Shown in pieces: positions 15,264 to 15,288 of a DNA stretch of 15,288 bases. The notes below the pieces were generated by a model. That model searched no databases and was not told the DNA's origin. It saw only the letters and a program-made list of their open reading frames with translations. Made by a program: the position numbers and the translations under genes. The DNA lies in contig CABSMZ010000023.1 in NCBI GenBank assembly GCA_902478875.1, forward strand, positions 1 through 15,288. Direction: 5' to 3'. Within the stretch, counting starts at the first letter, position 1; every line of letters begins with the position of its first letter. Source of the stretch: an uncultured Collinsella sp. (lineage in GTDB: Bacteria; Actinomycetota; Coriobacteriia; Coriobacteriales; Coriobacteriaceae).

Positions 15264-15288
15264 CTGTCTCTTATACACATCTCCGAGC
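15264..15288. other. Illumina Nextera transposase adapter remnant (non-biological)
   Basis: The 19 bases CTGTCTCTTATACACATCT are the complement of the Tn5 mosaic end used in Nextera libraries, and the following CCGAGC begins the standard read-through adapter. The sequence sits exactly at the contig end. Translated on the minus strand it gives MYKRQ, a known artefact at protein starts in databases. Coordinates after 15263 should be trimmed. Confidence 0.96.

Noticed and set aside
14688..15278. 196-residue minus-strand reading frame starting MYKRQ
   Set aside because: It is antisense to the methyltransferase gene and its start lies in adapter sequence; MYKRQ is the translated Nextera artefact.

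Overview
The window looks like ordinary chromosome from a high-GC actinobacterium of the class Coriobacteriia, most likely Collinsella or a close relative. That assignment is inferred from gene content, GC-rich codon use and the type of intergenic palindromes; no rRNA or other marker gene is present to prove it. There is no phage, transposase, CRISPR array, tRNA or rRNA. The last 25 bases (15264-15288) are not biological: they match the Illumina Nextera transposase adapter, so this is a contig end in an unfinished short-read assembly.

Layout. (1) 1-1430: the 5' part of a YeiH-type membrane protein (minus strand, cut by the window edge), divergent from a GntR/FCD regulator. (2) 1431-3700: glmS (minus strand), with a strong terminator. 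Two inverted copies of a ~46-bp palindromic repeat flank it, and a cluster of TGGTAT/ATACCA half-sites lies at its promoter. (3) 3701-5574: a LacI-family regulator and a HAD phosphatase, convergent around a perfect 16-bp terminator hairpin. (4) 5748-7653: larE (plus) and modD (minus), convergent around a long palindrome and a second hairpin. (5) 7829-11017: a secreted or membrane-anchored DNA/RNA nuclease (plus), convergent with a strongly diverged EF-G paralogue (minus). (6) 11315-13585: a three-gene polar amino acid ABC importer operon (minus), ordered binding lipoprotein, permease, ATPase, with tightly coupled starts and stops, a good sigma-70 promoter and an operator-like palindrome. (7) 13812-15260: a 23S rRNA uracil-C5 methyltransferase of the RlmD/RumA type, complete to its stop codon.

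Gene cooperation. The only clear functional unit is the amino acid importer. GlmS makes glucosamine-6-phosphate for cell-wall precursors, and the LacI regulator upstream could be linked to it only by position. LarE and ModD both belong to families acting on pyridine/nicotinate-type nucleotides or metal cofactors, so their pairing may or may not be meaningful.

I did not find a convincing new multi-gene system. The points most worth a second look are the EF-G paralogue with broken GTPase motifs, an orphan LarE with three cysteines that suggest an iron-sulfur type enzyme, an rRNA methyltransferase whose N-terminus is a Lys/Ser-rich tail instead of the usual TRAM domain, and the intergenic palindromes and operator-like repeats.
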